Positions 43,556 to 48,289 of a stretch of 64,000 bases of DNA are shown piece after piece. Each line of letters starts with the position of its first letter. The stretch's first letter is position 1. This DNA is from Metaphire vulgaris (Eukaryota; Annelida; Clitellata; Crassiclitellata; Megascolecidae): the NCBI GenBank assembly GCA_018105865.1, contig CM030840.1, positions 5,798,140 through 5,862,139 of the forward strand, read 5' to 3'. A program made the translations under genes and the position numbers. The notes beneath the pieces were generated by a model. The model searched no databases and was not told the origin of the DNA. It worked only from the letters and a program-made list of their open reading frames with translations.

Positions 43556-46500
43556 CATCATAATCATCACAATCATCATCACAATCATCATCACAATCAT
43601 CACAATCATCATCACAATCATCATCATCATCATCATCATCATCAACCGTGGGCTCATCGCCCGTTGGTGTACAATGCCATCTCCACAGTTTTCTGCCATT
43701 CTTTTCTGTCCATTGCTCTGTGACTAAGATCCTGTAAACTGCTTCCACACCATTCTTCAATATCATCACACCATTCCTTGTGTGGTCTCCCTCTCTTATT
43801 GGCACCCTCCATTATTCCAAACATTAGAGCTTTGATCTTTCTGTCCTCTTTCATTCTGCATATGTGTCCTAAAAGTTGGAGTTTCCTTTGTTTTACTCTT
43901 TCCAGCATGGTTTGTTTGGGCTGAATTCTCCTGTATAGTTCTTCATTTGTGATTTTTCACCCATCCGATTCGTAGTATTTTTCTATAACATTTTCTTTCA
44001 AAGGTTAGTATTTTTCTTTCCAAGTCTTTGGCGATGGTCCATGTTTCGCATCCATATAAAAAAAGCTGCTGAAGATACAGGTTTCGAGTATTTTTTCTTT
44101 TTGTTTCAGTGCTTATTGATTTGCTTATCACATCCGAATCAATATCACGCTACTATTCCTACTTGTGCTAGAGCTAGCAATGGAACGACTAAAGCAGGAA
44201 GAGGAGGAAGGAATTAACATCCATGGGATTGGGAAGATATTGAAGGATTTGCAATTTTCTGACACCAATCTCATGTCCTTCACTCAAAGTGGACTACAAA
44301 AGACGTTGAATACTCTAAATGAAGAAAGCAAAGGTTAGGTCTGAAATCAATGTCAAAAGACAGAGGTCATGGTGGCAGGTAGAGTGGAGGAGCCGGTGGT
44401 AATCATTTTAGACAGCAAGACTGATGGAAACTGTCGAACAGTTTGATTATCTTGGAAGCATGGTGCGAGCAGATGGGAATTGCAGTCAGGAAATCAGGAG
44501 GAGGATTGGTCTGGCCAGCTCAGCACCATGCCAGGTTGGCAAATTATGCAGTTCTGGAAAGATCTCCTCAATACAAAGCTCCAACTTTCTAACTTTTTGT
44601 GGGATGAGATTAACTTTCCAACTTATTTAATCTGTGTCTCTCTGCTCCTTTACAGAGAGGAGATCTGGACATTAAAAAGGATTACTGTAGGTGACTCCTG
44701 GCTTTAAAATGCTATGCTACCATTGGCTTCTAAAGATATGGTGGGGAATGAAAATCACTAATGAAGAAGTAAAGAGCAGAATAGGGGGTTGACAGCGATG
44801 TGATTGCCATGGTCAAACAAAGGAAGCATCAGATGTTTGGTCACATCAGTCGCATGGAAGAGAAGAGAATTCAGAACGTTGCAATGGGGAACATGCCCTC
44901 AAGGAAGGCCCAGAAGACAATGGTTTTCATGACATCAGAGAGTGGACGAGATTAAATCTTGGGGAGGCAATTCATGCGGCACAAGACCGGGAAAATTGGA
45001 AAAGGATCGTTCAACAAACTGCTGGTCTTGACGGTTCCTGAAAAGAGGACTTTGAGCTGATGATGATGATGATTATGAATACAGCCACAAGTCATCACAG
45101 GCAACAGAGAATTCATGAAATACTTATAAAATATTTATGTCTTAAAATGATTCACACAGTTTGTACTATGACAATACATTAAGGTAAAAATGTTTAGTCA
45201 ACTTAGAACAATGCTTGCCATAGTGTCACTGCACTAGGCAAATCATGAAGCTGTGCCCCAGACTGTCTAGTGCAGCGGTTCTCAACCTTTATAGTGCCGC
45301 AACCCCTTCAATTCAATTCCCCATGATGTGGCGACCCCTAGCCGTATAAAATCACTTTCGTTCATAATGTAAACTGTTGAAAATAATAATGCTACAACAA
45401 TTAAGATGCTTGAAATCATTCTGATTCAATTGTCTGCAATGCCTTTCTCGAATGGCAATTATTATAGTAAAAAAACCCTAGTAACCAACAGTGGGAAAAA
45501 TTTGTACAATTACAAGTTTTGCGCATTCAATTCAAGTGATTTTATCTTGCTCCGATCCTATGATTGAAATATGGTAAGTCTCTCAAACCCACTATCATTC
45601 ATTAAAACTCTTTTATTTACGGATTGACAAATGCCGTGGGTTACCGCCACCGTATACTTTTCAAGTATGTGTTAATGGCATCAGCAATAAAAAAGGATAG
45701 CACTTCATCTGTTATCCTCATATTCTGATATACATTTATCAATTGTATAGTGTGTTGCTTTATTAACCTTTTCTTCGGGTTAGCCGTTTTAAGACGGCGG
45801 CGGAAAACTTTGACCAAACGGGGTTAGCTGTCTATAAACGGCGCGCTATATAAGCGACTGCGTACTGCGGACCTGCACGATTTTCAAAAATCCAATGCGC
45901 AACCGAGTTAGCTCACATCCATTCGATAGGCGGCAGCACCGTTTCGATAATACTGACTATACATGCAGGGATATTGACTGTAGACTGACCAAGGCTGGAA
46001 AATGTATAGGAAAAATCTTCAGCCGGAGGCTAGAATGGCCATAACTCGCGAATATGGTCCGATCTTCAAAATTTTTGCACTATTCTGTTCCAATTACACA
46101 TCCCAACAACTTTCCGCTCACAGTTGGGGTCACCGCTGAAAATTTTTTTTTTTATTGAGCTTTGAAAATTTTTTGTCGGAGATGGTCGATTTTGGGGTGT
46201 AGAGTGGACCCTACCCTCCAAATTTTTTTGGGCATGGATGGTTGAAGCCCAATAAAATGCTCAACAATGGTGCAAACCGCATCTTTCTAGCTTCTATATA
46301 GCCTGAAATATACCGAGTTGTTCGGTTTTTCACATTGAAAATCCGTTCGCGAATTGTCATTTCAGCAAGAAATTGGTACTTGGGTATGAAACTTCATAAT
46401 TACCCCAAATATGGTCCGATCTTCAAAATTTTTGCACCATTCTGTTTCCAATTACACTCCTCTAGAACTCTATCGCTCACATTTTGGGGTTTACTGCTGA

Positions 46501-47556
46501 AGACGTTTTGCTATTGACCTTTGATCAAAATTTGAACAAAATGTTGGGAGTGGTCCGATTTTTGGGGTGTAGAAGTGGTCCCTACCCCAACTTTTTTTCT
46601 TTTGGCACGGATGGATAGAAAGAGCAATAAAATGCTCAACAAGGGTGCAAACCGCATCTTTCTAGCTTCTATATAGCCTGAAATTTAGTAAGTTTTATAA
46701 CGTATATGTTCACGTTTTCATCTGACGCTTTTCCAAAATTAATTCCCCAGCGGGATGACTTTAAAAATTTAATCCCCCTTTTAAAAGGTTAAAATGTCTA
46801 TTATTCCTGTATTAAATGCATGTTGCGGTTTTGTTATATTATCATCAGTTAATCCCAATGCTAAATGACAAGACTGTTTAGTTAGAGCTAGACCAGCAAA
46901 AAGAATGCAATGTATAAAAGAATTTTTCAACTAGCTACTAAATTTAGATCCCATTCTGATGAGAAATTGAATTCATAATTTTACCATTTGCTTGTCTAAA
47001 AATAATTAGATAGACATCTGTTAACTGTGTGAAAAATTTACATAGACGTCATTTCTTTGAGTGTGAACAAATTTAGATAAGATGTCCCGAATATAAGATG
47101 CACCCAAGGTGCTGGTGTGTAAAATTTTATATAAAACACATCTTCTATATGTAAAAATATGGTAATCATTAAGTACCAAACTATTTCCAAATATATACTA
47201 TCAAGCCTTGATTTGAAAAACTCCTGCATTGCTTGGCAAATTTCAAATCAAGGCATAATATGCCAGTTAATATTTGAAGTTGCAAACTGCAAAGGTACTA
47301 CAATAAGTCTCTAACACAGAGCATCAGGTTATTAAGCAGACCTATAATATAGGTTCATGAAATTTTAGCAGTAAATAAATTTGTGCTAAAATCAAAATCA
47401 GCTATTTTTCACTTACCTAGAAGGCAGCCAACACCCCATCAGAGGAGAGCAACCATTACTCGCACTCTCCAGTGTAACGTTTGCAAGTTGCATCTGCACC
47501 TCCATCACAGTGGCACTGAAACTTGCACTGCCAGCCAAAGTAGCCTGGCTTACATT
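961..47556 (-). CDS. Receptor-type protein tyrosine phosphatase with EGF, kringle and FN3 ectodomain (multi-exon, 5' end missing)
   Basis: Membrane receptor predicted to remove phosphate from tyrosines in cytoplasmic partners under control of its adhesive ectodomain. I chained 33 minus-strand exons: 47556-47417, 41913-41659, 40483-40349, 40040-39903, 38817-38680, 36339-36040, 34815-34646, 33378-33162, 32822-32516, 30685-30392, 29825-29605, 28980-28911, 27955-27849, 26714-26525, 25891-25780, 23100-22803, 20137-20095, 19686-19551, 17089-17010, 15484-15397, 14828-14752, 14388-14352, 14142-14045, 13576-13430, 12816-12532, 12233-12084, 11749-11647, 11031-10955, 8463-8329, 6876-6745, 2918-2761, 2281-2146, 1035-961. 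Splice phases agree at nearly every junction. Order is EGF, kringle, EGF x3, FN3 x6, membrane-proximal FN3-like, TM, PTP D1, PTP D2. No signal peptide was found. Single-base indels interrupt three ectodomain exons, and one exon before D1 is missing. The domain order does not match any vertebrate RPTP I know. Confidence 0.9.
1203..1338. mobile_element. pogo/Tigger-like MITE (degraded copy)
   Basis: The segment carries TTATAACGGACTCGG near its left end and ends TTCTACTGTA. It closely resembles the element at 36528-36691, including the internal CTACAATGTACGGTCC-like stretch. The left terminus is degraded. TA-flanked CAGT termini and CGTTATAACG motifs are typical of pogo/Tigger relatives. Confidence 0.65.
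1585..1629. repeat. (AAT)n microsatellite
   Basis: About 15 uninterrupted AAT/TAA units, immediately before a LINE tail. Confidence 0.95.
1635..1821 (+). mobile_element. LINE (L2/CR1-like) 3' tail ending in a tetranucleotide repeat
   Basis: A translation-like remnant ending [10 protein letters not shown] resembles the C-terminus of L2/CR1-type reverse transcriptases. A short tail follows and ends in a run of ACTT units at 1787-1821. Similar C-terminal remnants with tetranucleotide tails occur at 18590, 28130 and 29385. Confidence 0.6.
3190..6520 (+). mobile_element. RTE-like non-LTR retrotransposon with endonuclease and reverse transcriptase (broken)
   Basis: A nearly full-length LINE lies in the last long RPTP intron, antisense to the gene. 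The apurinic endonuclease is at about 3631-4478: [16 protein letters not shown] start, GDWNATVG catalytic motif, then, after a frameshift near 4250, [10 protein letters not shown] and TDHNLVG. The reverse transcriptase is at about 4547-6512: [54 protein letters not shown], then, after a shift near 5670, RFADDQ. A third shift near 5868 precedes the C-terminal region [33 protein letters not shown]. At least three frame breaks and one in-frame stop region make it inactive. The endonuclease plus single-ORF layout fits the RTE clade. Confidence 0.9.
7329..8301. mobile_element. piggyBac-like non-autonomous element with internal tandem duplication
   Basis: The right end, read inward, is TTAACTCTTCCGCCTCCAT. 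The left end is TTAGCTCTTTGGCTGCCAT. They match at about 14 of 19 bases and begin at a TTAA (left one mutated to TTAG), the piggyBac target site. The interior has two diverged copies of a ~180-bp unit (7565-7755 and 7757-7930), each with ACATGTACACATATG and AAAGCAATTATGACATA. No transposase is visible. It lies fully within the intron 6877-8328. Confidence 0.6.
8828..9140 (-). mobile_element. LINE reverse transcriptase fragment
   Basis: Minus-strand reading gives [14 protein letters not shown], then in shifted frames [18 protein letters not shown] and EYADDT, the core of an RTE-type reverse transcriptase with its Y-A-D-D box. It is short and contains several frame breaks. Confidence 0.75.
9239..9878 (-). 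mobile_element. LINE 3' fragment with (ATC)n tail
   Basis: The minus strand encodes [37 protein letters not shown] and [17 protein letters not shown], the C-terminal region of RTE-like LINEs. Reading on, the element ends in a run of ATC units (plus-strand TCA/CAT) at 9240-9282. This is probably its 3' tail. Confidence 0.8.
9834..9863. repeat. (TA)n(CA)n microsatellite
   Basis: Short TA run followed by a CA run at the 5' limit of the recognisable LINE fragment. Confidence 0.9.
10100..10460. repeat. Two diverged copies of a ~200-bp repeat
   Basis: GCGATTGACTGCCGTTCTGG near 10107 and GCGATTGACTGCCGCTCTGG near 10306 are followed by similar sequence. The region is more GC-rich than its surroundings. 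It adjoins the LINE fragment but I do not recognise a family. Confidence 0.55.
12084..15484 (-). CDS. RPTP exons: catalytic tyrosine phosphatase domain D1
   Basis: Seven exons (15484-15397, 14828-14752, 14388-14352, 14142-14045, 13576-13430, 12816-12532, 12233-12084) give a continuous PTP fold. Seen in order: [15 protein letters not shown] (phosphotyrosine loop), [37 protein letters not shown] (WPD loop with the general-acid Asp), [13 protein letters not shown] (P-loop with nucleophile Cys and Arg) and [13 protein letters not shown] (Q-loop Gln). Every residue needed for catalysis is present, so D1 should be active. All splice sites are GT-AG and phases agree. The N-terminal few tens of residues of the domain are not found. 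Confidence 0.95.
15826..16330 (-). mobile_element. LINE 3' fragment with (TGA/ATC)n tail
   Basis: Minus-strand pieces [26 protein letters not shown] and [19 protein letters not shown] resemble the RTE-like C-terminus also seen at 9239-9878. The fragment is interrupted by unrelated sequence near 16060-16130 and ends in TCATGATCATGATCATGATC at 15828-15853. Confidence 0.7.
16530..16815 (-). mobile_element. tRNA-derived SINE
   Basis: Read on the minus strand, it begins GATGATGGCAGGTTGGTAAC (A-box-like) and has GGTTCAAGACC (perfect B-box), then GCCCTAAGGTCAACTCAGCC. The same head and following box occur at 27088-27180, defining a family. Confidence 0.75.
17010..19686 (-). CDS. RPTP exons: transmembrane helix and start of the cytoplasmic juxtamembrane region
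   Basis: Exon 19686-19551 encodes a Ser/Pro-rich stalk, [20 protein letters not shown], then a hydrophobic segment of about 25 residues starting [20 protein letters not shown] and ending IVIYK. Exon 17089-17010 follows with the basic stop-transfer LRREKKSGK and an acidic, polar stretch ending TEARR. The positive charges follow the helix, as expected for a type I membrane protein. The donor GTAATT leaves one base of a codon. The next exon I can find (15484-15397) begins in phase 0, so at least one exon of length 3n+2 is missing from the model. Confidence 0.88.
17381..18417. mobile_element. piggyBac-like non-autonomous element, copy A
   Basis: The left end is TTAACCCTTCAGCCGGGGA and the right end, read inward, is TTAACCCATCAAACGGGCG. 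Both begin with TTAA and CCC, as in piggyBac termini. Inside are two tandem copies of a ~355-bp unit (about 17470 and 17830) sharing GCGATATCTCAGGCTAT, and, near the right end, three copies of a unit with GACGTATGGGATAYGTCGCG. A copy in the opposite orientation is at 45763-46792. No transposase ORF is present. Confidence 0.75.
18590..18785 (+). mobile_element. LINE (L2/CR1-like) 3' end
   Basis: Remnant of the RT C-terminus ([19 protein letters not shown] in one frame) followed by TGTAAAGCACCCTTGACTTT and GCTATATAAATTGTCATGA. This 3' tail is shared with 28130-28400 and 29385-29521. Confidence 0.7.
18890..18985. repeat. Compound microsatellite (CTGT)n(CT)n(TA)n
   Basis: Three adjoining simple repeats with sharp boundaries. 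Confidence 0.95.
19082..19200. mobile_element. Truncated piggyBac-like element end
   Basis: TTAACCCCTTTACCAGGGAT followed by TAAAATTTTTAGGTGCCATC matches the left 90 bases of the element at 17381. The rest is missing or unrecognisable. Confidence 0.6.
20095..25891 (-). CDS. RPTP exons: membrane-proximal FN3-like domain with basic cleavage-like site
   Basis: Exons 25891-25780, 23100-22803 and 20137-20095 form the membrane-proximal ectodomain. It starts [19 protein letters not shown], continues [19 protein letters not shown], then [27 protein letters not shown] and ends [14 protein letters not shown]. The Y-x-N-G-P-L-x-x-x-x-x-Y pattern is typical of the last FN3-like segment before the membrane in RPTPs. 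The RRKKR stretch matches the furin-type R-x-K/R-R consensus. LAR- and mu-type RPTPs are cut at a similar place, giving two non-covalently joined subunits. Confidence 0.87.
21028..21330 (-). mobile_element. LINE (L2/CR1/jockey-like) RT C-terminal remnant
   Basis: Minus-strand reading gives [36 protein letters not shown] and [10 protein letters not shown]. This is the thumb/C-terminal motif of CR1/L2-type LINEs. Confidence 0.8.
21797..21846. repeat. (ACAT)n microsatellite
   Basis: About twelve ACAT units with one interruption. Confidence 0.95.
22290..22530. repeat. Low-complexity tract after a repeat-like GC segment
   Basis: A GC-rich segment (GGGGCTGAGGGGGCCGTGGC) is followed by many short units of the type AAAATTTGCC. 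It looks like a degenerate mobile-element end. I see no coding potential. Confidence 0.5.
23940..24420. other. GC-rich unassigned repeat-like segment
   Basis: This part of the intron has higher GC than its surroundings and a 13-base C run near 24120. Short open frames show no known domain. It is probably a decayed mobile element. Confidence 0.4.
24621..25664. mobile_element. DNA transposon remnant with ~45-bp terminal inverted repeats
   Basis: The left end has GGGCAATTCGGAACCGGAAA and, further in, AGAACAATTCGGAGC. The right end, read inward, has GGGCAATTAAGAACCGGACA and AGGACAATTCGGAGC. About 36 of 44 positions agree. The interior is disrupted by another element at 24968-25550. No transposase is visible. 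Confidence 0.7.
24968..25550. mobile_element. Nested hAT-like non-autonomous element
   Basis: The left end is CTAGATGGGTTCACGGTAAT. The right end, read inward, is CTAGAGGTGTGCACGGTGAC. These match each other and the hAT-like GGTGTGCACGG terminus. The flanks AAGGCACTA (left) and AAGGCACCA (right) look like a slightly diverged target duplication. The interior is rich in ACCGCGG and GGGGATGG blocks. Confidence 0.6.
25683..25735. repeat. (TA)n microsatellite
   Basis: TA dinucleotide run of about 25 units next to the transposon's right end. Confidence 0.95.
26190..26425 (+). mobile_element. LINE RT C-terminal remnant
   Basis: Plus-strand reading [20 protein letters not shown] and [10 protein letters not shown] follows the CR1/L2 C-terminal pattern (W-N-x-L-P and F-K-x-x-L-K-T). 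An (ATA/AAT)n tract follows at about 26398-26420. Confidence 0.7.
26525..27955 (-). CDS. RPTP exons: FN3 domain 6 (GC donor)
   Basis: Exons 27955-27849 and 26714-26525 give [36 protein letters not shown], then [32 protein letters not shown] and a short tail to TEPE. This is an FN3 domain with two extra cysteines that could pair. The first exon ends AAG followed by GCAAGT, so the intron would be of the GC-AG class. The spliced frame is continuous only with that donor. Confidence 0.87.
26955..27350 (+). mobile_element. tRNA-derived SINE copies
   Basis: Two tRNA-like heads follow one another: GATGGCAGATGGTTACGCAC with GAGTTCAAGCCCT (26958-27022), and GATGGCAGATTGGTAACACG with GGTTCAACTCC (27090-27145). 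The second is followed by CCCTAAGGTCGACTCAGCCT and a body ending GATCAGCATTGGGCCCAACG. The head matches the SINE at 16530-16815 and the tail matches 42640-42745. Confidence 0.75.
28130..28400 (+). mobile_element. LINE (L2/CR1-like) 3' end
   Basis: Plus-strand frames give [20 protein letters not shown] and [10 protein letters not shown], then TGTAAAGTGCTCTTGACTTT and an (AATT)n run. This is the same 3' family as 18590-18785. Confidence 0.75.
28911..29825 (-). CDS. RPTP exons: FN3 domain 5
   Basis: Two exons (29825-29605 and 28980-28911) form one FN3 domain. It reads [49 protein letters not shown], then [19 protein letters not shown]. The V-P-x-A-P-x-N start, strand-B Trp, L-x-P-x-S-x-Y turn and the W-S-E-L tail are standard for LAR-type FN3 repeats. 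The intron interrupts strand F after Gln, a common position for a second FN3 intron. Splice signals are TTTTTAG/GTTATT and TATAG/GTATGT. Confidence 0.9.
29385..29521 (+). mobile_element. LINE (L2/CR1-like) 3' tail with (GATT)n
   Basis: It contains CTCATTTATTTAACATCTCT, TGTAAAGTGCCCTTGACTTT and ATTGACATGATTGATTGATT. It ends in GATT repeats. Only the terminal ~130 bases are kept. Confidence 0.7.
30392..30685 (-). CDS. RPTP exon: FN3 domain 4
   Basis: One intact exon of 294 nt (98 codons) encodes a whole FN3 domain: [54 protein letters not shown] and [13 protein letters not shown]. The strand-B Trp, the L-x-P-x-T-x-Y turn and the C-terminal strand are all present. Acceptor TTCACAG and donor GTGAGT are strong. 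One exon per domain with phase 1 ends is the typical FN3 shuffling arrangement. Confidence 0.9.
30686..32515. other. RPTP intron with unassigned repeat remnants
   Basis: A 1.8-kb intron between FN3 exons. The part at 31500-31790 shares GGTTGTTAATGCACATTAAG with the LINE tail near 26380 in inverse orientation. The rest has no feature I can support. Confidence 0.45.
32516..32822 (-). CDS. RPTP exon: FN3 domain 3 (frameshifts at homopolymers)
   Basis: The domain is readable as [10 protein letters not shown], then [12 protein letters not shown], then [16 protein letters not shown] and [16 protein letters not shown], a standard FN3 with Trp in strand B and the Y-T-x-Y-x-V motif in strand F. These pieces lie in three frames. 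An extra G in GCGGGCG (near 32782) and an extra C in CCCC (near 32744) would explain two shifts, and one missing base near the acceptor a third. Donor GTAATT and acceptor ATGTAG flank it. The neighbouring FN3 exon at 30685-30392 is in perfect frame. Confidence 0.8.
33162..34815 (-). CDS. RPTP exons: FN3 domain 2 with acidic insert
   Basis: Two exons (34815-34646 and 33378-33162) make one FN3 domain. The first reads [14 protein letters not shown], then an acidic insert [18 protein letters not shown], then ISLVVEWR. The second reads [27 protein letters not shown] and ends [17 protein letters not shown]. The Trp, Tyr and N-N-A-G-L-E-S positions fit the FN3 core. The acidic insert lies before strand B and is unusual for an FN3 linker. 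It contains one RGD tripeptide-like stretch only as R-G-D-G; whether it binds integrin is unknown. Confidence 0.82.
33379..34645. other. RPTP intron, no supported feature
   Basis: A short stretch at 33440-33720 is less AT-rich than the rest but has no recognisable coding pattern. I see no gene or structured repeat here. Confidence 0.4.
35118..36007. mobile_element. pogo/Tigger-like non-autonomous DNA element (890 bp)
   Basis: Termini CAGGGGACCCCCGTTAGAGC (left) and CAGGGGACCCCCGTTATAAC (right, read inward) are nearly perfect inverted repeats flanked by TA on both sides. A second pair of GCGCGG/GTTATAGCGCGG blocks lies just inside. Such CGTTATAACG-rich ends with TA duplication are typical of Tigger/pogo relatives. 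No transposase is seen. Confidence 0.8.
36040..36339 (-). CDS. RPTP exon: FN3 domain 1 (two frameshifts)
   Basis: The exon begins with [15 protein letters not shown] and SSITIRW, the first beta strands of an FN3 domain. The frame then shifts near 36284 in an AGGAATG context and continues as [20 protein letters not shown]. It shifts again near 36205 and ends as [18 protein letters not shown] and [10 protein letters not shown], the usual FN3 tail. Removing one A and adding one G would give one frame. Both sites are short homopolymers. Acceptor TTTCAG and donor GTATGT flank it, and phases fit both neighbours, so the exon is real although the written sequence is broken. Confidence 0.8.
36528..36691. 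mobile_element. pogo/Tigger-like MITE (164 bp)
   Basis: The left end CAGTAGAACTTCTATATAAT and the right end read inward, CAGTAAAAGTCATTATAACG, are inverted repeats flanked by TA. The element resembles 1203-1338. Confidence 0.75.
37520..38127. mobile_element. mariner-like element with ~60-bp inverted repeats
   Basis: The left end CACTGTGTCTGGATAAAAAG and the right end read inward, TAGTGTGTCCTGATAAAATG, continue as near-identical inverted repeats for about 60 bp, to GAAAACTTGGCC and GAAAACTTGACC. TA flanks both. A minus-strand AIHQWWRRL fragment may be a transposase remnant. The rest of the coding region is deleted. Confidence 0.75.
38680..40483 (-). CDS. RPTP exons: three consecutive EGF-like repeats
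   Basis: Three exons of 135, 138 and 138 nt (40483-40349, 40040-39903, 38817-38680) each encode one EGF-like module starting CPVGRFG, CSDGHFG or CPDGRYG. Each has a C-x-C pair (CHC, CHC, CNC), then a C-D/N-K-A/T-G-x-C stretch and a final G-N/D-x-C. This eight-cysteine laminin/Tie/MEGF-like form differs from the six-cysteine Notch type. All three are phase 1-1 and nearly equal in length, so they probably arose by tandem exon duplication. They connect in frame to the kringle upstream and the first FN3 exon downstream. Confidence 0.88.
38818..39902. other. RPTP intron, no supported feature
   Basis: AT-rich intron between two EGF exons. No coding pattern, inverted-repeat element or simple repeat of note. 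Confidence 0.4.
40917..41524. mobile_element. pogo/Tigger-like element with CCGTATATAC termini
   Basis: The left end CCGTATATACTCGAGATAAA and the right end read inward, CCGTATATATTCGTGATAAA, continue as GTCGA-containing inverted repeats, with a second subterminal pair GAGTATAAGTCGA. TA flanks both ends. It lies within the intron before the kringle exon. Confidence 0.8.
41659..41913 (-). CDS. RPTP exon: kringle domain
   Basis: A single 255-nt exon (85 codons) encodes a complete kringle domain, a disulfide-bonded module that binds proteins or lipids outside the cell. All six cysteines are in the family order: SNC at the start, RQCVNW, NYCRNP, WCYW, GYC and QDC. The signature NYCRNP and the W-C-Y motif are intact. 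The acceptor TATGTAG and donor GTAAGT are clear. Spliced phases join it to the EGF exons on both sides (phase 1 in and out), so it is a normal exon-shuffling module in this receptor. Kringles occur in ROR receptors and blood proteases. I know of none in a receptor tyrosine phosphatase. Confidence 0.9.
42640..42745 (-). mobile_element. SINE tail fragment
   Basis: The minus strand carries AGATCGGCATTGGGCCCAAA, matching the 3' part of the SINE at 27290-27320. The tRNA-like head is missing. Confidence 0.6.
43095..45075 (+). mobile_element. RTE-like LINE interrupted by another LINE
   Basis: Left part (43095-43503): [20 protein letters not shown], a Y-T-K-A-F-D-S-V motif and [10 protein letters not shown], the reverse transcriptase core. 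Right part (44140-45075): [38 protein letters not shown] and [17 protein letters not shown], its C-terminal region, ending in a short GAT run. The parts join between D-P-I-S and the next residues of the same motif, so an insertion at 43504-44139 split the element. Several frame breaks make it dead. Confidence 0.82.
43504..44139 (-). mobile_element. 5'-truncated LINE inserted into a LINE
   Basis: Minus-strand pieces [55 protein letters not shown] and [20 protein letters not shown] are an RTE-like C-terminus. The 3' end runs straight into a (TGA)n repeat of ~140 bp (43504-43642 on the plus strand as TCA). CAATATCA occurs at both borders (43496-43503 and 44140-44147) and is a good target-site duplication. 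Confidence 0.85.
45274..45360. mobile_element. hAT-like element terminus
   Basis: CAGCGGTTCTCAACCTTTAT followed by GCCGCAACCCC and GTGGCGACCCC resembles a widespread hAT terminal sequence. No matching right end was found, so it is truncated or decayed. Confidence 0.5.
45763..46792. mobile_element. piggyBac-like non-autonomous element, copy B
   Basis: The left end is TTAACCTTTTCTTCGGGTTA. The right end, read inward, is TTAACCTTTTAAAAGGGGGA. Both begin at TTAA. Inside, two ~340-bp units share AATATGGTCCGATCTTCAAA and CATCTTTCTAGCTTCTATAT. It is the same family as 17381-18417 but inverted, with nearly the same length (1030 against 1037 bp). Confidence 0.75.
47205..47254. repeat. Perfect 14-bp hairpin
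   Basis: GCCTTGATTTGAAA (47205-47218) and TTTCAAATCAAGGC (47241-47254) are exact inverted repeats with a 22-base spacer. No transposon ends were recognised around it. Confidence 0.7.
47417..47556 (-). CDS. RPTP exon: first visible EGF-like repeat (frameshifted)
   Basis: The exon starts after a TTGCAG acceptor and ends before GTAAGT. It reads [17 protein letters not shown], then a cysteine-rich stretch to TGECE, where the frame meets TAA. If the T at 47458 is skipped, the next frame gives NGCSPL. A second shift near 47448 gives WGVGCLLD, whose phase fits the kringle exon. This is the eight-cysteine, laminin/Tie-like EGF pattern also seen in the three EGF exons downstream. The two breaks may be assembly errors or real damage. 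Earlier exons, including a signal peptide, should lie at higher coordinates but none is convincing before the gap. Confidence 0.7.
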
Positions 47557-48289
47557 CTGCAACAGAACAAAACACAAATAAGTGTGTGTTCATGCGTGTG
47601 TGCTTGTGTGTGCATTAGGGTGGTCCTTATCTACAATGAAAAATCCAAAATATGTTTTTATTGCTCCCGTCATCATGACAGACAACAGAAAACAATGGAA
47701 CAAGCTCATTCATGATGCGGTCTGTACCCCCTCGTAGCAAGGATGGCTGAAGACGAGACCATCCTATCAGGCACTATCCCATTATAAAACAACTCCTACC
47801 AATTGTTTTGGAGATAAGTGTATTTAGGGTATGCTCAAGCTGGTGAAGTTAGTGAAAATACACGAAAAAGTGAGCTATTTTTGATAAAATATGAAACATT
47901 AACTCCATTTGTTTCCTAGATGTTTAGCATGGAAGTTGCTAAGCTATGGAAAAATTACAATTTCAAATGATAATTGTCATTCGACACTAAAATTGTTTAA
48001 TTGCATTCAGGATAATTGACTAAGGTGAGTGTCAAGTCTATGTTAAATAATTGAAATTTTACTTAGTTATTATCCTTGAATATTTTGGTCATGTAACAAT
48101 GTTTACACATCGGCCATTATGTATAAATTATTCTGTTTGTACTGTGTCTCATGTTTTAACCTGACCAAAATCTTATTGAATTATTTTCATTTCAAGTAGA
48201 ATATTTGTAAATAAATTTGCATACATTGCAAACAGCAGAAAACAAAGGTACATTTCTCAGACTATTTTTATGATAAAAACTGCAGTTTA

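Noticed and set aside
43341..43805. Long poly-Asp / poly-His / poly-Ser open frames
   Set aside because: They are translations of a (TCA)n microsatellite and a LINE 3' end, with no gene context.
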